A DNA stretch of 59,605 nucleotides from Agromyces seonyuensis. GTDB taxonomy: Bacteria; Actinomycetota; Actinomycetes; Actinomycetales; Microbacteriaceae. Every line of letters begins with the position of its first letter. Within the stretch, counting starts at the first letter, position 1. Shown here piece after piece: positions 48,576 through 56,751 of the stretch. The notes below the pieces were generated by a model. The model saw only the letters and a program-made list of their open reading frames with translations. It was not told where the DNA came from and did no database searches. The translations under genes and the position numbers were made by a program. Location of the stretch: assembly GCF_009789225.1 (NCBI RefSeq), contig NZ_WSTA01000011.1, forward strand, positions 1-59,605. Direction: 5' to 3'.

Positions 48576-48620
48576 GCGCCCGAAACGGGCGCCTGCGATC
48601 GGCGGACGACGACGTCCGCC
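48576..48620 (+). other. Two consecutive hairpins in the leader of the 5'-nucleotidase gene
   Basis: GCGCCCG-AAA-CGGGCGC (48576-48592) and GGCGGACG-ACGA-CGTCCGCC (48601-48620) end directly before the strong ribosome site GGAAGGAGGA (48621-48630). They could stabilise the mRNA or influence ribosome access. Confidence 0.5.
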
Positions 48621-48635
48621 GGAAGGAGGAGTTCG

Positions 48636-50429
48636 ATGCTGCACACCCGCACGAGCAAGACTTCGTTCGCCCGAGCCACCGGCGGCCTCCTGGTCGCTGC
48701 GGCCGTGGTCGCGCTGGCCCTGACCGGACCGGCGGCGGCGAACGCCCACAACGGCAACGGCCATGGGGGGCATCCGCCGAAGGACAAGACCGTCGACGTC
48801 CAGCTGCTCTCGTTCAACGACTTCCACGGCAACCTCATGCCGCCGTCCGGGTCGAGCGGTCGACTGACCGACTCCGGCGGCGCCATCGTCGACGTCGGCG
48901 GCGTCGAATACCTCGCGACCCACCTCGCGCAGGCTCGCGAGGGTCATCGCAACTCCCTGACGGTCGCCGCCGGCGACCTCATCGGGGCGTCGCCGCTGCT
49001 GTCCGGAGCGTTCCACGACGAACCGTCGATCGAGGCGCTCAACGCGTTGCACCTCGACGTCTCGGCCGTCGGCAACCACGAGTTCGACGAGGGCTATCGG
49101 GAACTGCAGCGCATGGCCGACGGCGGTTGCCTCGCGGACGGCGACGGGGAGAACAACCAGAACTCGTGCCCGGCCGGCAAGTTCCGCGGCGCGGACTTCG
49201 ATTTCCTGGCGGCCAACGTGGTCAAGGAGGGAACGAACAAGACGATCCTGCCCGCGTACTCGATCGAGCGGCTCTCGGGCGGCGTCAAGATCGGCTTCAT
49301 CGGGATGACCCTCGAGGAGACCCCGGACATCGTCACGGCCGCCGGGATCGAGGGGCTCGAGTTCCGCGACGAGGTCGCCACGGCGAACGCCCTCGTGCCC
49401 GTGCTGCGGAAGCAGGGCGTCAACGCGATCGTCGTGCTCGTGCATCAGGGCGGCACGCCGAACGTGGCGAACGCCCCGTACGACGCCGCGTGCGGCAACG
49501 GGGCCGAGCTCGATCCCGGGAGCCCGATCATCCCGATCGCGCAGGGACTCTCTCCGGCGATCGATCTGATCGTGTCCGGTCACACCCACCAGCCGTATGT
49601 GTGCAACATCCCCGACCCGGCCGGCAACGCTCGGCTCGTCACGTCGGCGTCCTCGTTCGGGCGGCTCTACACCGACACGACGCTCACGTACGACAAGCGC
49701 ACCGACGACGTCGTGCGCACGTCGGTCTCGAGCGCGAACATGCTCGTGACCCGTGACGTGACGGCGGACCCCGCCGAGGCCGCCATCATCGCGAAGTATC
49801 AGGCGCTCGTCGCACCGCTCGCGAACCGGGTGATCGGACAGATCTCCGCGAGCGTGACGCGCACCGCGAATCCGGCCGGCGAGACTCCGCTCGGCGACCT
49901 GATCGCCGATGCGCAACTCGCCGATCCGAGCGTCGTCGGGCCGTACGGCACGCCGCAGCTCGCACTGATGAATCCGGGCGGCATCCGCGCCGATCTGCTC
50001 TACGACGCCCCGCCGGCGGCGCCGGGTTCGGTGACGTTCGGCGCGGCGTTCACCGTGCAGCCGTTCAACAATTACCTGGTCTCGCTCGACCTCACCGGCG
50101 CGCAGATCAAGCAGCTGCTGAACCAGCAGTGGAGCGGCGCGAACGCCGCGTCGAAGAAGATCCTGCAGGTCAGCGAGGGGTTCGCGTACTCGTACTCGGG
50201 CACGACGCTCGGTGCGGTCACGCTGAACGGCGTGCCGCTCGATGACGCCGCCGTCTACCGTGTGGTGACGAACAACTTCCTCGCCGGCGGCGGTGACGGG
50301 TTCGGCGTCTTCACGCAGGCGCAGAACGTGTACTTCGGCGGACTCGACATCGACGCTTTCGCCGCGTACCTCACGGCGAACAGTCCGTACGCGCCGACGG
50401 TGCCGAGCCGCATCACGCTGACGCCGTAG
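48636..50429 (+). CDS. Secreted 5'-nucleotidase/UshA-family metallophosphoesterase
   Basis: 597 residues with an N-terminal signal peptide (about 1-37). The metallophosphoesterase domain shows LLSFNDFHGNL, VAAGDLIGASP, VGNHEFDEGY and LIVSGHTHQPY (metal ligands). The C-terminal 5'-nucleotidase domain (about 395-590) has GETPLGDLIADAQL, ALMNPGGIRADL and the nucleoside-stacking FTVQPFNNYL. No cell-wall anchor is visible. It should release nucleosides and phosphate outside the cell. GGAAGGAGGA precedes ATG by 5 bases. Confidence 0.95.
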   Translation: MLHTRTSKTSFARATGGLLVAAAVVALALTGPAAANAHNGNGHGGHPPKDKTVDVQLLSFNDFHGNLMPPSGSSGRLTDSGGAIVDVGGVEYLATHLAQAREGHRNSLTVAAGDLIGASPLLSGAFHDEPSIEALNALHLDVSAVGNHEFDEGYRELQRMADGGCLADGDGENNQNSCPAGKFRGADFDFLAANVVKEGTNKTILPAYSIERLSGGVKIGFIGMTLEETPDIVTAAGIEGLEFRDEVATANALVPVLRKQGVNAIVVLVHQGGTPNVANAPYDAACGNGAELDPGSPIIPIAQGLSPAIDLIVSGHTHQPYVCNIPDPAGNARLVTSASSFGRLYTDTTLTYDKRTDDVVRTSVSSANMLVTRDVTADPAEAAIIAKYQALVAPLANRVIGQISASVTRTANPAGETPLGDLIADAQLADPSVVGPYGTPQLALMNPGGIRADLLYDAPPAAPGSVTFGAAFTVQPFNNYLVSLDLTGAQIKQLLNQQWSGANAASKKILQVSEGFAYSYSGTTLGAVTLNGVPLDDAAVYRVVTNNFLAGGGDGFGVFTQAQNVYFGGLDIDAFAAYLTANSPYAPTVPSRITLTP

Positions 50430-50445
50430 GCGACGACGGCATGGG

Positions 50446-50474
50446 GGCCCGGCGTCGCGATGCGGCGCCGGGCC
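50446..50474. terminator. Hairpin terminator between the nucleotidase and helicase genes
   Basis: A 13-bp stem (GGCCCGGCGTCGC with GCGGCGCCGGGCC, one G-U) with a 3-base loop lies between convergent genes. Confidence 0.8.
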
Positions 50475-50485
50475 ACCATGGGTCC

Positions 50486-52129
50486 TCAGGCCGCTTCGAG
50501 CGCGTCCGAGTCGAGGATCGTGTAGCTGTAGCCCTGCTCGGCGAGGAAGCGCTGGCGGTTCTGCGCGAAGTCCTGGTCGACCGTGTCGCGCGAGACGAGC
50601 GTGTAGAAGTTCGCCGACAAGCCGGACTCCTTGGGTCGCAGCAGCCGGCCGAGGCGCTGGGCCTCCTCCTGCCGTGAGCCGAACGAGCCGGAGACCTGGA
50701 TGGCGACGGTCGCTTCCGGCAGGTCGACCGAGAAGTTCGCGACCTTCGAGACGACGAGCACGCGGATGCGGCCCTCGCGGAAGTCGCCGAAGAGCCGCTC
50801 GCGCTCGGCGACGGGCGTCGAACCGGTCAGCTGCGGGGCGTCCAGCGCCTCGGCGAGCTCGTCGATCTGGTCGAGGTACTGCCCGATGACGAGGATGCGC
50901 TCTCCCTCGTGCCGGTCGACCAGGCGCCTGACGACGTCGAGCTTCGCGGGCGCCGTCGCGGCGAGCCGGTAGCGCTCGTCGTCGGGCGCGGCCGCATAGG
51001 TGAGCCGGTCGTGCGAGGGCAGGTCGACGCGCACCTCGTAGCAGGCCGCCGGGGAGATGAAGCCCTGCGCCTCGATCTCCTTCCAGGGCGCGTCGAAGCG
51101 CTTCGGTCCGATGAGGGAGAAGACGTCGCCCTCGCGGCCGTCCTCGCGCACGAGCGTCGCGGTGAGGCCGAGACGGCGGCGCGCTTGGAGCTCGGCGGTG
51201 AGCTTGAACACGGGGGCCGGCAGCAGGTGCACCTCGTCGTAGACGATGAGGCCCCAGTCGAGCGCGTCGAGCAGCGCGAGGTGCGCGTACTCGCCGCGAC
51301 GCTTGGCCGTGAGGATCTGGTAGGTCGCGATCGTGACCGGCTTGACCTCTTTGATCTGGCCGGAGTACTCGCCGATCTCCTCGGCGGTGAGGCTCGTGCG
51401 CTTGAGCAGCTCGTCGCGCCACTGGCGGGCGCTGACGGTGTTCGTCACGAGGATGAGCGTGGTCGTCTTCGACTCCGCCATGGATGCCGCGCCGACGAGC
51501 GTCTTGCCCGCGCCGCAGGGGAGCACGACGACGCCGGAGCCGCCGTCGAAGAAGTCGGTGACGGCCTGGCGCTGGTAGTCGCGCAGCTTCCAGCCGTCCT
51601 CGTCGAGGTCGATCGGATGCGGCGTGCCCGGCGTGTACCCGGCGAGGTCCTCGGCGGGCCAGCCGAGCTTGACGAGCTCCTGCTTGAGCTGGCCGCGCGC
51701 CCATGCCTCGACGCGGAAGCCGTCGTCGTCGAGCCGTTCGAGCAGCAGCGGCGCGATGCGCTTCGCGCCCGACACCTCCGTGAGCACGGCGAGGTCGTTC
51801 GAGCGCAACCGCAGCACGCCGTCGTCGGTGCGGTCGATGACGAGGCGGCCGTAGCGCCCGACGGTCTCGGCGAGGTCGACGGCGACGGCGCGCGGCACCG
51901 GATACTTCGAGTAGCGGTCGAGCGTCGCGAGCATGTCCTCGGCCGTGTGACCGGCCGCTCGGGCGTTCCAGAGGCCGAGCCGCGTGATGCGGTACGTGTG
52001 GATGTGCTCCGGCGCCCGTTCGAGTTCCGCGAAGATCGCGAGGTCGTGCCGCGCATCCTCGGCGAGAGGGTGCGCGACCTCGAGGAGGACCGTGCGGTCG
52101 CTCTGGACGATCAGGGGGCCGTCTGCCAT
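50486..52129 (-). CDS. XPB/UvsW-type DNA repair helicase
   Basis: About 547 residues from ATG 52129. An N-terminal damage-recognition-like domain is followed by helicase motifs: I VVLPCGAGKTLVG, II LIVYDEVHLL (DEVH box), III GLTATLVRED and VI QEEAQRLGRLLRP. This is the XPB (ERCC3) group of superfamily 2, 3'-5' helicases implicated in nucleotide excision repair; the mycobacterial homologue is Rv0861c. TAGGCT lies 8 bases before ATG, so it probably has a leaderless transcript separate from the upstream helicase-associated gene, whose stop is 75 bases away. Confidence 0.94.
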   Translation of the reverse strand: MADGPLIVQSDRTVLLEVAHPLAEDARHDLAIFAELERAPEHIHTYRITRLGLWNARAAGHTAEDMLATLDRYSKYPVPRAVAVDLAETVGRYGRLVIDRTDDGVLRLRSNDLAVLTEVSGAKRIAPLLLERLDDDGFRVEAWARGQLKQELVKLGWPAEDLAGYTPGTPHPIDLDEDGWKLRDYQRQAVTDFFDGGSGVVVLPCGAGKTLVGAASMAESKTTTLILVTNTVSARQWRDELLKRTSLTAEEIGEYSGQIKEVKPVTIATYQILTAKRRGEYAHLALLDALDWGLIVYDEVHLLPAPVFKLTAELQARRRLGLTATLVREDGREGDVFSLIGPKRFDAPWKEIEAQGFISPAACYEVRVDLPSHDRLTYAAAPDDERYRLAATAPAKLDVVRRLVDRHEGERILVIGQYLDQIDELAEALDAPQLTGSTPVAERERLFGDFREGRIRVLVVSKVANFSVDLPEATVAIQVSGSFGSRQEEAQRLGRLLRPKESGLSANFYTLVSRDTVDQDFAQNRQRFLAEQGYSYTILDSDALEAA

Positions 52130-52137
52130 AGCGGACC

Positions 52138-52143
52138 AGCCTA
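52138..52143 (-). promoter_or_regulatory. -10 hexamer of the XPB helicase gene
   Basis: On the minus strand TAGGCT lies 8 bases before ATG 52129, with no ribosome-binding site. Confidence 0.45.
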
Positions 52144-52204
52144 CCCCCGCATCCTGCACCCGCGCCCGGTGCGGCCGGGCTCCCGACGGCAGCGGGCGAT
52201 CGGA

Positions 52205-54085
52205 CTACGGGGCCGGGGCGATGCCCGCGATGGCCGAGAGCGGCAGCGTGCGCTCGATGTCGGCCTTCTGGTCGCGGGCGCGGAGGCGGCCGTTGGCGAC
52301 GCTCGCCGGGGCCAGCAGGTAGTCGGCGACGATGCCGCCGGGCATCTTGACGCTCACCGTGAGCGTCTCTTTCGCGCGGGCCGCCGTCTCGAGCTGCCGG
52401 GCGAGCCAGCCGGCCTCGTCGGCGCTGCCCGAGGCGGCCCGGACGCGGTCGACGAGCGCGATGAGCGGATCGACGGTCGGGATCGAGGTCGTCGGCGTCG
52501 CCTGCCGTTCGCGGCGGAGGCGCACGACCTCGCCCGCGGCGTCCTCGGCGGCGACCGGGTACTTGGCATCCGCGAGCGCCCAGAAGACGATCTCGGGGGC
52601 GAAGCGGCTCGTCAGTCTCCCCTCGCCGGCGGGGATGAGTCCGACGGGCGTCAGCGCTTGGTCGACCTGGAGGGTCGCAATGACCTGGGCGTCGTCGGCG
52701 TGGACCACGGTCTTGGCCGGGAGCTCGATCTCGGGAGCGGGGCCGACGCGGATCGAGCCGAACTTCGCCGCGGACTCGTCGATGAGGTAGGCGAGCGGTT
52801 GCGGGATGCCCGTGCGCGAGACCCGTTCGAGGAACTCGCGGATGGAGTCCGCCGTGCGCCCCGAGGCGAGCGCCCGGTTCACCGAGGCGGCCGTCACGCG
52901 GTAGCTCGTGGCGAGGTCGCGCCCCTCGACGTCGGCGAAGGCGCGGAGGCCGGCGTCGACCGCGGGCTCGAGCGGGCCGGGGGAGACGATCGAGAGGTCG
53001 TGCTGCACGTACACCTGGTCGACCTGCGTCGGGAAGAGCTCGGCCATCGTCTCGGCCGCTCCGTCGACCGACCCGGCGAGCAGCAGGTGCCCTGCCCGGG
53101 ACGGCACGCCGTCGACCGTGACGCCGAGCACCTCGGCCTCGGCCATCGCGGCTTCGGCGATGTCGATGAGGCGCTTGCGCCCGGCCGGGTAGAACCAGCG
53201 GGCGTCCTCGAGGATCGCATCGGCGGTGACGGCGTCGCCGCGACGGGCGGCGAGCATGAGGAGCTCCTCGGCGATGCCGGCGCGCCAGACTTCGGCGAGC
53301 AGCCGCCAGCGGCGGCCCGACGGGTCGAGGAGCCACTCGGCGCCGGCCGGCGTCTCGAACCACTCCTGCCCCTCGCGCACGATGAGCCCCGATTTCGACG
53401 CGATCGCCGCGAGCGGCGCCACGCGTTCGAGTTCGACGCCCGCGGCCTCGCCGAGGCGCTTGACGTCGGGCAGGGCGAGCCCGCCCTTCGCGAGTTCGCG
53501 CGCCGGCTGGGCGGCGATGCCGCTCACGAGTTCGGCGAGCTGGGACACGGTCGCGTAGGCGATCTCGGCCGCGTGGTGCTCGCGGGCGGCGGCCTCGCCG
53601 TCGCCGTCGGTGCCCACGGGCACGGGCGAGGGTGCGGCGACGAGCTCCGGGATGTCGGGCAGGTCGTTGCCGAAGCGCTGCGCGAGGCGGTTCGCCAGCA
53701 GCACCGGCACCTCGCTCGCCGTCTCGCCGGGCCGGCGGATGACGAGGAACTCGGTGCGGAGCCGTTCGAGTTCGAGGTCGAGCCGGTCGAGCAGGAAGTC
53801 ACCCGCACCGGCCTCGACGAGGCGCTCGCGCACCGTGGCGTCATCGACGGCGCGGTCGGCACCGCCCTCCGCGTCGAGCGCCGCGGCGCCCAGCACCGCG
53901 AGCACGGCGATCGTCGGACGCTGGAGGCTCTCGAGCGCCGTGTCGATCGCATCGGCGGAGAGGAGGGCCTCGGCGAGGTCGAAGACGTCGTGCACCGGAT
54001 GGATGGCCTCGAAGCGGCGCAGGCGCAGGCCGTCGAGGAGCGCCTCCGGCGGAAGCGCGTCGAGATGGGCCGCGAGCACGAGCAT
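52205..54085 (-). CDS. Helicase-associated domain protein (XPB partner, Helicase_C_3 type)
   Basis: About 626 residues from ATG 54085. The N-terminal half has winged-helix-like segments (LRLRRFEAIHPVHDVFDLAEALL). The C-terminal part contains the Helicase_C_3/XPB-like region: VYVQHDLSIVSPGPLEPAV, SYRVTAASVNRALASGRTADSI, and FLERVSRTGIPQPLAYLIDE. There are no Walker motifs, so it is not itself a helicase. In M. tuberculosis the corresponding gene Rv0862c precedes ercc3 in the same way. It starts 2 bases after the stop of a 12-codon leader ORF, so its translation is probably coupled to it. Confidence 0.9.
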   Translation of the reverse strand: MLVLAAHLDALPPEALLDGLRLRRFEAIHPVHDVFDLAEALLSADAIDTALESLQRPTIAVLAVLGAAALDAEGGADRAVDDATVRERLVEAGAGDFLLDRLDLELERLRTEFLVIRRPGETASEVPVLLANRLAQRFGNDLPDIPELVAAPSPVPVGTDGDGEAAAREHHAAEIAYATVSQLAELVSGIAAQPARELAKGGLALPDVKRLGEAAGVELERVAPLAAIASKSGLIVREGQEWFETPAGAEWLLDPSGRRWRLLAEVWRAGIAEELLMLAARRGDAVTADAILEDARWFYPAGRKRLIDIAEAAMAEAEVLGVTVDGVPSRAGHLLLAGSVDGAAETMAELFPTQVDQVYVQHDLSIVSPGPLEPAVDAGLRAFADVEGRDLATSYRVTAASVNRALASGRTADSIREFLERVSRTGIPQPLAYLIDESAAKFGSIRVGPAPEIELPAKTVVHADDAQVIATLQVDQALTPVGLIPAGEGRLTSRFAPEIVFWALADAKYPVAAEDAAGEVVRLRRERQATPTTSIPTVDPLIALVDRVRAASGSADEAGWLARQLETAARAKETLTVSVKMPGGIVADYLLAPASVANGRLRARDQKADIERTLPLSAIAGIAPAP

Positions 54086-54087
54086 GA

Positions 54088-54126
54088 TCAGCGGCGCCGT
54101 CGCTCGCAATACTCCTGACACACCAT
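54088..54126 (-). CDS. 12-residue leader peptide ORF with two Cys codons
   Basis: ATG 54126 to TGA 54088-54090 encodes MVCQEYCERRRR. A -10-like TATTGT (54139-54134) lies 7 bases before the ATG, so it would be translated leaderless. The stop codon is followed after 2 bases by the ATG of the helicase-associated gene, which has no suitable ribosome site of its own (AGGAG lies 29 bases away, inside this ORF). The form is that of a translational-coupling leader. Small Cys-rich leaderless ORFs are known to act as Cys-responsive attenuators in mycobacteria. Function here is inference. Confidence 0.5.
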   Translation of the reverse strand: MVCQEYCERRRR

Positions 54127-54132
54127 ACGTCC

Positions 54133-54139
54133 GACAATA
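54133..54139. promoter_or_regulatory. Overlapping divergent -10 hexamers
   Basis: Plus strand GACAAT (54133-54138) lies 7 bases before ATG 54146. Minus strand TATTGT (54139-54134) lies 7 bases before ATG 54126. Both would give leaderless mRNAs, and the two -10 elements occupy the same base pairs, so transcription in the two directions should be mutually exclusive at any moment. Confidence 0.45.
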
Positions 54140-54145
54140 GTGCGC

Positions 54146-55246
54146 ATGGGCGACTTCACGGCGGTACTGCAGGCGGGGCGCTCGGTTCCGGAGGGTGCGA
54201 CGTATCTTCCGGCCGAGCCGACGACGGTGTTCTGGGGGCGGCTGCCGGCCGCCGGCGACGCCCCGGTCCTCGTGGTGGCGCCGGGAACCGAGGTCGTCGT
54301 CGACACCGTGTCGCACGAGGGCATCCTCGAAGACCAGGGCCGCGACCCGGTCGCCTGGTTCGCCGCGCACGGCGTGTCGCGGGAGGCCGTGCTCGACGAG
54401 GCGGTGGCGCTCGCCGCATCCGACCACCCGCACGACCCGGCCGTCGACGGGCCGCACGTCGTCACCGGGCCGATCGCGGTCGAGGGCGCCATGCCGGGCG
54501 ACCTCGTGTCGGTCACCATCCTCGACACGACCCCCCGCGTGCCCTACGGCGTCATCTCGAACCGGCACGGCAAGGGCGCGCTGCCGGGCGAACTGCCCGC
54601 GGCGCCCGGCAACGTCAGCGTCTTCACCCCGATCGAGCCGGATGCCTCGGGCGGCTGGGTCGGCGCCCTGCCGCTCGTCGAGGGCGGACCCCGGGTCGTG
54701 CGCTTCCCGCTCGCGCCGTTCCTCGGCACGATCGGCGTCGCCGTCGCCGACGAGGAGCGCCCGCACTCGGTGCCGCCGGGAGCCCACGGCGGCAACATCG
54801 ACATCAAGCTGCTCACGGAGGGCGCCGTGCTGCACCTGCCGGTGCAGGTGCCGGGCGCGAACGTCTACGTCGGCGACCCGCACTTCGCGCAGGGCGACGG
54901 CGAGGTCGCGCTCACGGCGCTCGAGGCGTCGCTGCGGGTGACGATCCGCCTCGATCTCATCCCGCGCGAGGAGGCGCTGCGCCAGTTCGGCGAGGTGCTC
55001 GGCCCGATGGTCGAGACCGACGAGCTCCTCGTGCCGACCGGGCATGACCGCGACCTCGACGAGGCGATGCGGCAGTGCGTGCGCGCGGCGCTCTCGCTCA
55101 TCGCCGCGCGGTGGGGCATGGCCGAGCACCTCGCGTACGCGTACCTCTCGGCGGCGACGGACTTCCGGATCTCGGAGGTCGTGGATATCGTGCAGGGCGT
55201 ACGGGCCGAGATCCGCAAGGCCGACTTCGACGGGGTGGTCCGATGA
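54146..55246 (+). CDS. Acetamidase/formamidase family protein
   Basis: About 366 residues from ATG 54146, chosen because GTG 54140 is too near the -10. The FmdA/AmdA fold is recognisable: VTGPIAVEGAMPGDLVSVTIL, AHGGNIDIKLLTEGAVLHLPV (metal-site region with GGNID) and VGDPHFAQGDGEV. It should hydrolyse small amides to ammonia and acid. It overlaps the amidase gene (ATGA) and sits at the head of the amide/ureide cluster. Confidence 0.92.
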   Translation: MGDFTAVLQAGRSVPEGATYLPAEPTTVFWGRLPAAGDAPVLVVAPGTEVVVDTVSHEGILEDQGRDPVAWFAAHGVSREAVLDEAVALAASDHPHDPAVDGPHVVTGPIAVEGAMPGDLVSVTILDTTPRVPYGVISNRHGKGALPGELPAAPGNVSVFTPIEPDASGGWVGALPLVEGGPRVVRFPLAPFLGTIGVAVADEERPHSVPPGAHGGNIDIKLLTEGAVLHLPVQVPGANVYVGDPHFAQGDGEVALTALEASLRVTIRLDLIPREEALRQFGEVLGPMVETDELLVPTGHDRDLDEAMRQCVRAALSLIAARWGMAEHLAYAYLSAATDFRISEVVDIVQGVRAEIRKADFDGVVR

Positions 55247-56448
55247 GCGAGGCATCCTTCGACGGATCGGTCTGGCGGGCGGTCGGCGACCCGCTCGTGG
55301 CGGGCGCGGCTGCGGGACCGCTCGCGGGCCTCCGCGTCGCGGTCAAGGACGTGTTCGCGGTCGCCGGGTTCCCGATCGGCGCCGGCGTGCCGGGCTATCT
55401 CGCCGAAGCGCCCGTCGAGGATGCCTCGGCGGACGCGGTCGCGGCCCTGCTGGGCGCCGGGGCGTCCGTCGTCGGCATCGCCCGCACCGACCAGTTCGCC
55501 TACTCGATCGCGGGCCGCAACCCCGCCTACGGCACCCCGCCGAACCCCGCCGTGCCGGGCGCGATCCCGGGCGGCTCGACCTCGGGACCGTCGGTCGCCG
55601 TCTCCCTCGGCCAGGCCGACGTCGGGCTCGGCACCGACACGGCCGGGTCCATCCGCGTGCCCGCCTCGTACCAGGGGCTCTGGGGGCTGCGCACGACGCA
55701 CGGCTCGGTCGATCGCACCGGGATGCTGCCCCTCGCGCCCTCGTTCGACACCGTCGGCTGGCTCGCGCGCGACTCGACGACGCTCTTCGCGGTGGTGCGC
55801 GCGAGCCCGCAGGCCGGGTGGCGCCCTGCGCCGCGGTTCCTCGTCTGGCCGGCGCTGCTCGACGGGCTCGGCGCCGACGTGCGCGCGGCGTTCGACGCGG
55901 CCGTCGAGGCGCTCGCGGCGAACGGCTACCCCGCCGGCCGGATCGAGCCCGACGTCGACCCGCCCGCCCTGTACGAGGCCTTCCGCACCGTGCAGGCGGC
56001 CGAGGCCTGGCGGGCGAACGGCGAGTGGATCGTCGCGCACCCCGACGCGCTCGCGCCCGACGTCGCGGCGCGGTTCGAGTGGGCCTCGAGCGTGGACGCC
56101 GAGCAGGAGGCCGCCGCGCGCGGCGTGCTCGCGCTCGCCGCGGGGGCGCTCGACTCCGCGCTCGGCGACGCCGTGCTGCTCGTACCGTCCGCCGCTTCGG
56201 CGGCGCCGGCGCTCGAGGCATCCGGCCCCGAGATCGAGGCGGTGCGGCAGGCGACGCTGACGCTCACCGCGGTCGCGGGGGCGACGGGCCGACCCGCACT
56301 CTCGGTGCCGGTGCTCCAGGTGCCGGGTCCGACCGACGAGGCGGCCCCGCTCGGACTGTGCCTCGTCGGACCGCGCGGCAGCGATCTCGTGCTCATCGAG
56401 TTCGGGGAGGCGCTCGCCCGCGCGCTCGCGACGCCGCCGGTCGAGTAG
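55243..56448 (+). CDS. Amidase signature-family hydrolase
   Basis: About 401 residues from ATG 55243, overlapping the acetamidase stop. The Ser-cisSer-Lys triad is visible: Lys in LRVAVKDVFAVAG, and the serines in GGSTSGPSVAVSLG and DTAGSIRVPAS. It is shorter than many family members (450-500). AtzF/allophanate hydrolase-like members cluster with ureide genes, but the substrate cannot be fixed. The last codons, PVE and stop, come from a GGTCGAGTAG repeat copy. Confidence 0.9.
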   Translation: MSEASFDGSVWRAVGDPLVAGAAAGPLAGLRVAVKDVFAVAGFPIGAGVPGYLAEAPVEDASADAVAALLGAGASVVGIARTDQFAYSIAGRNPAYGTPPNPAVPGAIPGGSTSGPSVAVSLGQADVGLGTDTAGSIRVPASYQGLWGLRTTHGSVDRTGMLPLAPSFDTVGWLARDSTTLFAVVRASPQAGWRPAPRFLVWPALLDGLGADVRAAFDAAVEALAANGYPAGRIEPDVDPPALYEAFRTVQAAEAWRANGEWIVAHPDALAPDVAARFEWASSVDAEQEAAARGVLALAAGALDSALGDAVLLVPSAASAAPALEASGPEIEAVRQATLTLTAVAGATGRPALSVPVLQVPGPTDEAAPLGLCLVGPRGSDLVLIEFGEALARALATPPVE

Positions 56449-56556
56449 CGACCTCCGCCGGTCGATCACCGCCCCTCGCCGGTCGAGTAGGCGCGCAGCG
56501 CCGTATCGAGACCTCGTCACCAGGTCTCGATACGCGACTCCGTCGCTACTCGACCA
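56437..56556. repeat. GGTCGAGTA...TATCGAGACC repeats after the amidase gene
   Basis: A first partial copy (56437-56449) supplies the amidase stop codon. A complete unit (from 56480, with core GCGCGCAGCGC, to TATCGAGACC) is followed by an inverted arm GGTCTCGATACGCGAC...CTACTCGACC. Together they can form a large hairpin and probably terminate the amidase transcript. Confidence 0.8.
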
Positions 56557-56681
56557 GCGAGAGGGCAGGACTCCGTCGCTACTCGACCAGCGGGCGTCGT
56601 TGCTCGACCAGCGAGAGGGCAGGACTCCGTCGTTGCTCGACCAGCGGGAGGGCAGGACTCCGTCGCTACTCGACCAGCGGG
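56538..56681 (+). repeat. 33-bp tandem array built from the inverted repeat arm
   Basis: The unit begins CTCCGTCGCTACTCGACCAG and ends GCGAGAGGGCAGGA (33 bases). It recurs about four times with small changes (GCTAC/GTTGC, GCGAG/GCGGG), one copy being shortened. There are no unique spacers between units. The array fills most of the 303-base gap between the amidase and aminotransferase genes. Confidence 0.85.
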
Positions 56682-56706
56682 AGGGGTGGCGACCGTTCAC
56701 CTGGAT

Positions 56707-56742
56707 GAAACTTCTGTTTCGTATGATGGTGTCCTGAAACAG
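56707..56742 (+). promoter_or_regulatory. Promoter and putative operator of the pucG-like gene
   Basis: A good -10 TATGAT lies at 56722-56727. Directly upstream is the inverted repeat GAAAC-TTCT-GTTTC (56707-56720), covering the -35 to -10 space. CTGAAACAG (56734-56742) lies at the expected transcription start. The RpiR-family gene downstream is the obvious candidate regulator; TGAAA/TTTCA-like half sites fit that family. The binding is inference. Confidence 0.6.
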
Positions 56743-56751
56743 AGGAGCCGT

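Noticed and set aside
48561-48577. GTTCGCC before the 5'-nucleotidase as a PHO box
   Set aside because: Degenerate, and the following unit does not match, so phosphate control of this gene cannot be supported from sequence.
48342-53363. Very long open frame on the minus strand (over 1600 codons) across the nucleotidase and helicase genes
   Set aside because: The translation is Arg/Pro/Ala-rich low complexity, opposite or out of phase with clear protein families. It is a by-product of high GC content.
56538-56681. 33-bp array as a CRISPR
   Set aside because: Units are contiguous with no unique spacers and no cas genes are present.
56695-56701. GTTCACC before the pucG-like gene as a PHO box
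   Set aside because: A single unit without an 11-base partner; ureide genes are not expected in the phosphate regulon.
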